64,000 nt of DNA from Nocardioides alpinus (GTDB taxonomy: Bacteria > Actinomycetota > Actinomycetes > Propionibacteriales > Nocardioidaceae). The stretch's first letter is position 1; each line of letters opens with the position of its first letter. Made by a program: the position numbers and the translations under genes. Location of the stretch: NCBI RefSeq assembly GCF_900112035.1, contig NZ_FOKC01000007.1:124001-188000 (forward strand), in the 5' to 3' direction. A model generated the notes under the pieces. The model searched no databases and was not told where the DNA came from. It worked only from the letters and a program-made list of their open reading frames with translations. Of this stretch, positions 63,413 through 64,000 are shown piece after piece.

Positions 63413-64000
63413 ATGTGCGGAATCGTCGGCTACATCGGCCGTCAGGACGCGGCTCCCGTCGTCCTCGAAGGACTCACCCGCCTCGAGCACCGGGGCTACG
63501 ACTCCGCGGGCGTGGCCGTCCTCGGCAGCCGCGGGATCCGGGTGGTCAAGCAGGCGGGCCGCGTGCGCGAGCTCAGCGACGTGCTGCCCAAGCGGTTCGC
63601 CGGCACCACCGGCATCGGGCACACCCGGTGGGCCACCCACGGCCCCGCGACCGACGCCAACGCCCACCCGCACGCGGACGAGTCCGGTCGGGTCGCGGTG
63701 GTGCACAACGGCATCATCGACAACTCGGCCGCGCTGCGCGCCGAGCTCACCGACGCCGGGGTCACCCTGGCGAGCGACACCGACACCGAGGTGCTCGCCC
63801 ACCTCGTCGCGCGCAGCGACGCCGACACCCTCGAAGGCAAGGTCCGCGACGCGCTCCGGGCGGTGGTCGGCACCTACGGGCTGGCCGTGCTGCACGCCGA
63901 CTTCCCCGACCGCATCGTCGTGGCGCGCAACGGCAGCCCGCTGGTGGTCGGTGTCGGCGACAAGGAGATGTACGTCGCCTCCGACCTCGCCGCGATCGTG
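63413..64000 (+). CDS. glmS: Glutamine-fructose-6-phosphate aminotransferase, 5' part
   Basis: The first 196 codons of glmS, cut by the window end. The Cys2 nucleophile is in MCGIVGYIG. The glutaminase domain shows LEHRGYDSAG, GIGHTRWATHG, HNGIIDN and DTDTEVLAH, all expected. It makes glucosamine 6-phosphate from fructose 6-phosphate and glutamine, the entry to peptidoglycan precursors. AAGGA precedes ATG 63413. Confidence 0.95.
   Translation, partial: MCGIVGYIGRQDAAPVVLEGLTRLEHRGYDSAGVAVLGSRGIRVVKQAGRVRELSDVLPKRFAGTTGIGHTRWATHGPATDANAHPHADESGRVAVVHNGIIDNSAALRAELTDAGVTLASDTDTEVLAHLVARSDADTLEGKVRDALRAVVGTYGLAVLHADFPDRIVVARNGSPLVVGVGDKEMYVASDLAAIV

Overview
The window is a high-GC actinobacterial chromosome segment. 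Gene content, frequent GTG starts, abundant CGTACG, mycothiol-type enzymes and the families present suggest Nocardioides or a close relative in Nocardioidaceae; this is inference, as there is no rRNA to confirm it. Many genes look leaderless: a (T/C)ANNNT hexamer ends exactly 6 nt before the start codon of at least 15 genes or ORFs. I used this to choose several starts.

Layout. 0.1-2.9 kb: DUF4956 / VTC polyphosphate-polymerase-like / CotH kinase cassette, with a frameshift in cotH at a run of seven Gs. 2.9-7.4 kb: EcsC protein, then a copper operon csoR-copZ-secreted copper protein-copA read on the minus strand from a palindromic CsoR-type operator. 7.4-14.5 kb: a glycerophosphodiesterase, then a Pls/PosA-type (poly-lysine synthase-like) NRPS of 1314 aa, a translationally coupled M1 metallopeptidase, and a convergent phosphopantetheinyl transferase and TPR protein. 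This is a candidate homopoly(amino acid) locus. Its adenylation domain carries two in-frame copies of a 35-bp dispersed-type repeat. 14.6-18.4 kb: flavin monooxygenase / FMN reductase / SCO6745-family operon, a VOC protein and TerD.

18.4-30.5 kb is an accessory island with more A/T, many unknown genes and defence-type families: AbiV divergent from an HNH-like protein, a small two-helix membrane gene split by an amber codon, a possible restriction-fold protein divergent from a DUF4145 protein, a large STAND-like P-loop NTPase, and small membrane proteins. No integrase, transposase or tRNA was seen at its edges.

30.5-49.1 kb returns to core-like content: secreted GH16 enzyme, HrpB helicase, MmyB-type regulator divergent from an aldo/keto reductase, zf-TFIIB and GNAT proteins, a tightly overlapping SWIM / DUF5691 / MoxR ATPase / DUF5682 / VWA operon, a mycothiol-dependent isomerase-like protein, a HIT-like protein and an unusual SDR whose usual catalytic Tyr is Thr. 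49.2-58.7 kb: a LuxR-type regulator divergent from a four-gene MacB/FtsX-type ABC operon, then two paralogous OmpR-type response regulators with no histidine kinase. 58.9-64 kb: tandem-GNAT protein, DEAD-box RNA helicase, a nine-unit array of a 32-bp period that flips orientation in the middle, YceI, a 41-aa ORF with a strong ribosome binding site and hairpin, an 86-aa protein and the 5' part of glmS.
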